Source of the DNA: Sulfuriferula multivorans
Lineage (GTDB): Bacteria; Pseudomonadota; Gammaproteobacteria; Burkholderiales; Thiobacillaceae
NCBI GenBank assembly: GCA_010365175.1
Contig: JAAFGW010000165.1
Location: forward strand, 1-6,607
Length of the DNA: 6,607 bases
Reading direction: 5' to 3'
This document shows positions 5,402 through 6,607 of this stretch, piece by piece. Position 1 is the first letter of the stretch. Each line of letters opens with the position of its first letter. Both the position numbers and the translations under genes were made by a program. Under the pieces are notes generated by a model. The model worked only from the letters and a program-made list of their open reading frames with translations, did no database searches and was not told where the DNA came from.

Positions 5402-6607
5402 TTAACGCTCGAACAGCGCAATCGACTCGACATGCGCGGTGTGCGGGAACATGTTGGCCACCCCGGCCTCCATGAGCCGGTAGCCTTTATTGTGACAAAG
5501 CTCGCCCGCATCGCGTGCCAGGGTGGCGGCGTCGCAGGAGATATACACAATGCGATGCGGTGCACCACTCACCGGGAGCGATTTAACAAGTTCGGCTGCA
5601 CCGCTGCGGGGCGGGTCGATCAGCAGCTTGTCGATATGACCGAGCGTGGCAAACTTTTCCGGTGTCATTTCGAACAGGTTGTCGACAACGAAGTGTGCGT
5701 TTGGAAGCTTGTTGCGTAGCGCATTTTCACGCGCACGGGCAACCAGTTCCGGGCTTCCCTCAATGCCAATCACATCGGCACCGCTGGTCGCAATGGGCAG
5801 TGAGAAGTTACCCAGTCCGCAAAACATATCGGCGATGCGTTCGCCGGCCTGCGGTTGCAGCAATCGCATCGCGCGGCTCACCAACGCGCGATTGATTGCG
5901 ACGTTGACCTGGGTGAAGTCAGTAGGCCGGAACGGCATGGTGAGACCGAACTCGGGCAGGCTGTAACTTAGCTCGGGAGCGATGTCGGGCCAAAAAGGCT
6001 TCACGGTATCGGGCCCTTTCGATTGCTCCCAGACCTGGATCCGATGCTGTTCGGCGAAGCAGCGCACGAGGGTTCTGTCGTCGTCAGACCAAGGCTCAAG
6101 CAGGCGGAATAGCAGCACCGTGATGTGTTCGCCTGCCGCGATCTCGACCTGCGGAATACGGGATGCATTCGACAGGAGCACCATCATTTCGCGCAACGGC
6201 TGGATCAGCGCCGATACGTCGGGTGTGAGAACTTCACAGCTCGACATGTCGGTGATGAAGCTGGAACGCTTTTCCCGAAAACCCACCAGCACGCCGCCTT
6301 TTTTGTCGACAAATCGGGCTGACATCCGGGCACGGGTGCGATATGCCCAGCTGGGACCATGCAGAGGACGCATCACGATGTCGGGTGTGACCTTGCCGAT
6401 GCGGGCCAGGTTTTCTTCCAGCACGCGCTGCTTGGCCGCAATTTGTGCGCTGGCTTCCAGGTGTTGCATTGAGCAGCCGCCGCAGCGGCCAAAGTATGGG
6501 CAGCGGGGGGTAGTGCGCTGTGCGCTGGCTTTGAGGATGGAGACAGCGTGGGCCGAGTTGTATTTGGCGTGCTTGCGATAGACGGTGATTTCCGCCCGCT
6601 CGCCCGC
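5402..6607 (-). CDS. rlmD: 23S rRNA (uracil-1939-C5)-methyltransferase RlmD (5' end outside window)
   Basis: SAM-dependent enzyme that makes m5U1939 in 23S rRNA. 401 codons are visible and the frame stays open to the right edge; the family is about 430-450 aa, so only the N-terminal start, including most of the TRAM domain, is missing. Numbering from the first visible codon: CPYFGRCGGC with C36, C42 and C45, plus C124 (MSSCEV), supply the four [4Fe-4S] ligands typical of RlmD. Then come FTQVN (231-235), the SAM motif ADMFCGLGNF (259-268), DPPRSG (331-336), the nucleophile Cys358 in YISCDAATLARD and the probable general base Glu394 in HVESIALF at the C-terminus. The ATG at 6467-6469 is not the start because three Fe-S cysteines lie upstream of it. 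TrmA is excluded because it lacks the cluster; RlmC is a less likely alternative because it is shorter at its N-terminus. Confidence 0.93.
   Translation of the reverse strand, partial: AGERAEITVYRKHAKYNSAHAVSILKASAQRTTPRCPYFGRCGGCSMQHLEASAQIAAKQRVLEENLARIGKVTPDIVMRPLHGPSWAYRTRARMSARFVDKKGGVLVGFREKRSSFITDMSSCEVLTPDVSALIQPLREMMVLLSNASRIPQVEIAAGEHITVLLFRLLEPWSDDDRTLVRCFAEQHRIQVWEQSKGPDTVKPFWPDIAPELSYSLPEFGLTMPFRPTDFTQVNVAINRALVSRAMRLLQPQAGERIADMFCGLGNFSLPIATSGADVIGIEGSPELVARARENALRNKLPNAHFVVDNLFEMTPEKFATLGHIDKLLIDPPRSGAAELVKSLPVSGAPHRIVYISCDAATLARDAGELCHNKGYRLMEAGVANMFPHTAHVESIALFER

Noticed and set aside
6467..6469. ATG as the start of rlmD.
   Set aside because: The frame stays open upstream to the window edge and encodes the C-x5-C-G-G-C iron-sulphur motif before this ATG.
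1..6607. CRISPR array, insertion sequence, riboswitch or toxin-antitoxin pair.
   Set aside because: I saw no regular repeat-spacer pattern, transposase motif, terminal repeats of an element, or lysine-riboswitch-like leader (the lysC leader is only 51 bp).

Overview
The window reads as chromosomal DNA of a betaproteobacterium. This is inferred from protein flavour, moderately high GC and tRNA context, without a database search; a gammaproteobacterium such as a pseudomonad relative is the main alternative. Every gene I can support lies on the minus strand, so transcription runs from the right edge to the left.

Right half (about 3812-6607) is housekeeping. It starts with the 23S rRNA m5U methyltransferase gene rlmD, whose 5' end is outside the window. 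After 51 bp comes lysC (aspartate kinase, with a plausible internal start for a regulatory beta subunit). After 43 bp come tRNA-Ser(GCT) and tRNA-Arg(ACG), each with encoded CCA and its own promoter-like element, closed by a strong intrinsic terminator. The lysC / tRNA-Ser / tRNA-Arg order recalls the lysC-csrA(rsmA)-tRNA-Ser-tRNA-Arg cluster of pseudomonads, but no csrA is present here.

Middle (about 2840-3811) is accessory and the most unusual part. It holds the remains of a Cro/CI-type helix-turn-helix regulator that is never reported as one open frame: an N-terminal piece, the HTH and a C-terminal piece become one 182-residue protein if one base is restored near 3561-3567 and an in-frame TGA at 3396-3398 is read through. 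A 9-bp perfect dyad lies directly before its TTG start, as an autoregulatory operator would. The next 253 bp carry several dyads and a candidate sigma-28 (FliA) type promoter facing the secretion genes.

Left part (1-2839) is a type I secretion operon: an LssB/LapB-type ABC exporter with a catalytically dead C39-like domain, overlapping by 4 bp (ATGA) with an HlyD/LapC-type membrane fusion protein that runs off the left edge. Together with an outer-membrane TolC-like protein, not seen here, these would export a large RTX-type protein or adhesin directly from cytoplasm to outside. I see no clear undescribed system. The broken regulator with its operator, next to a secretion operon with a flagellar-type promoter, is the best lead.
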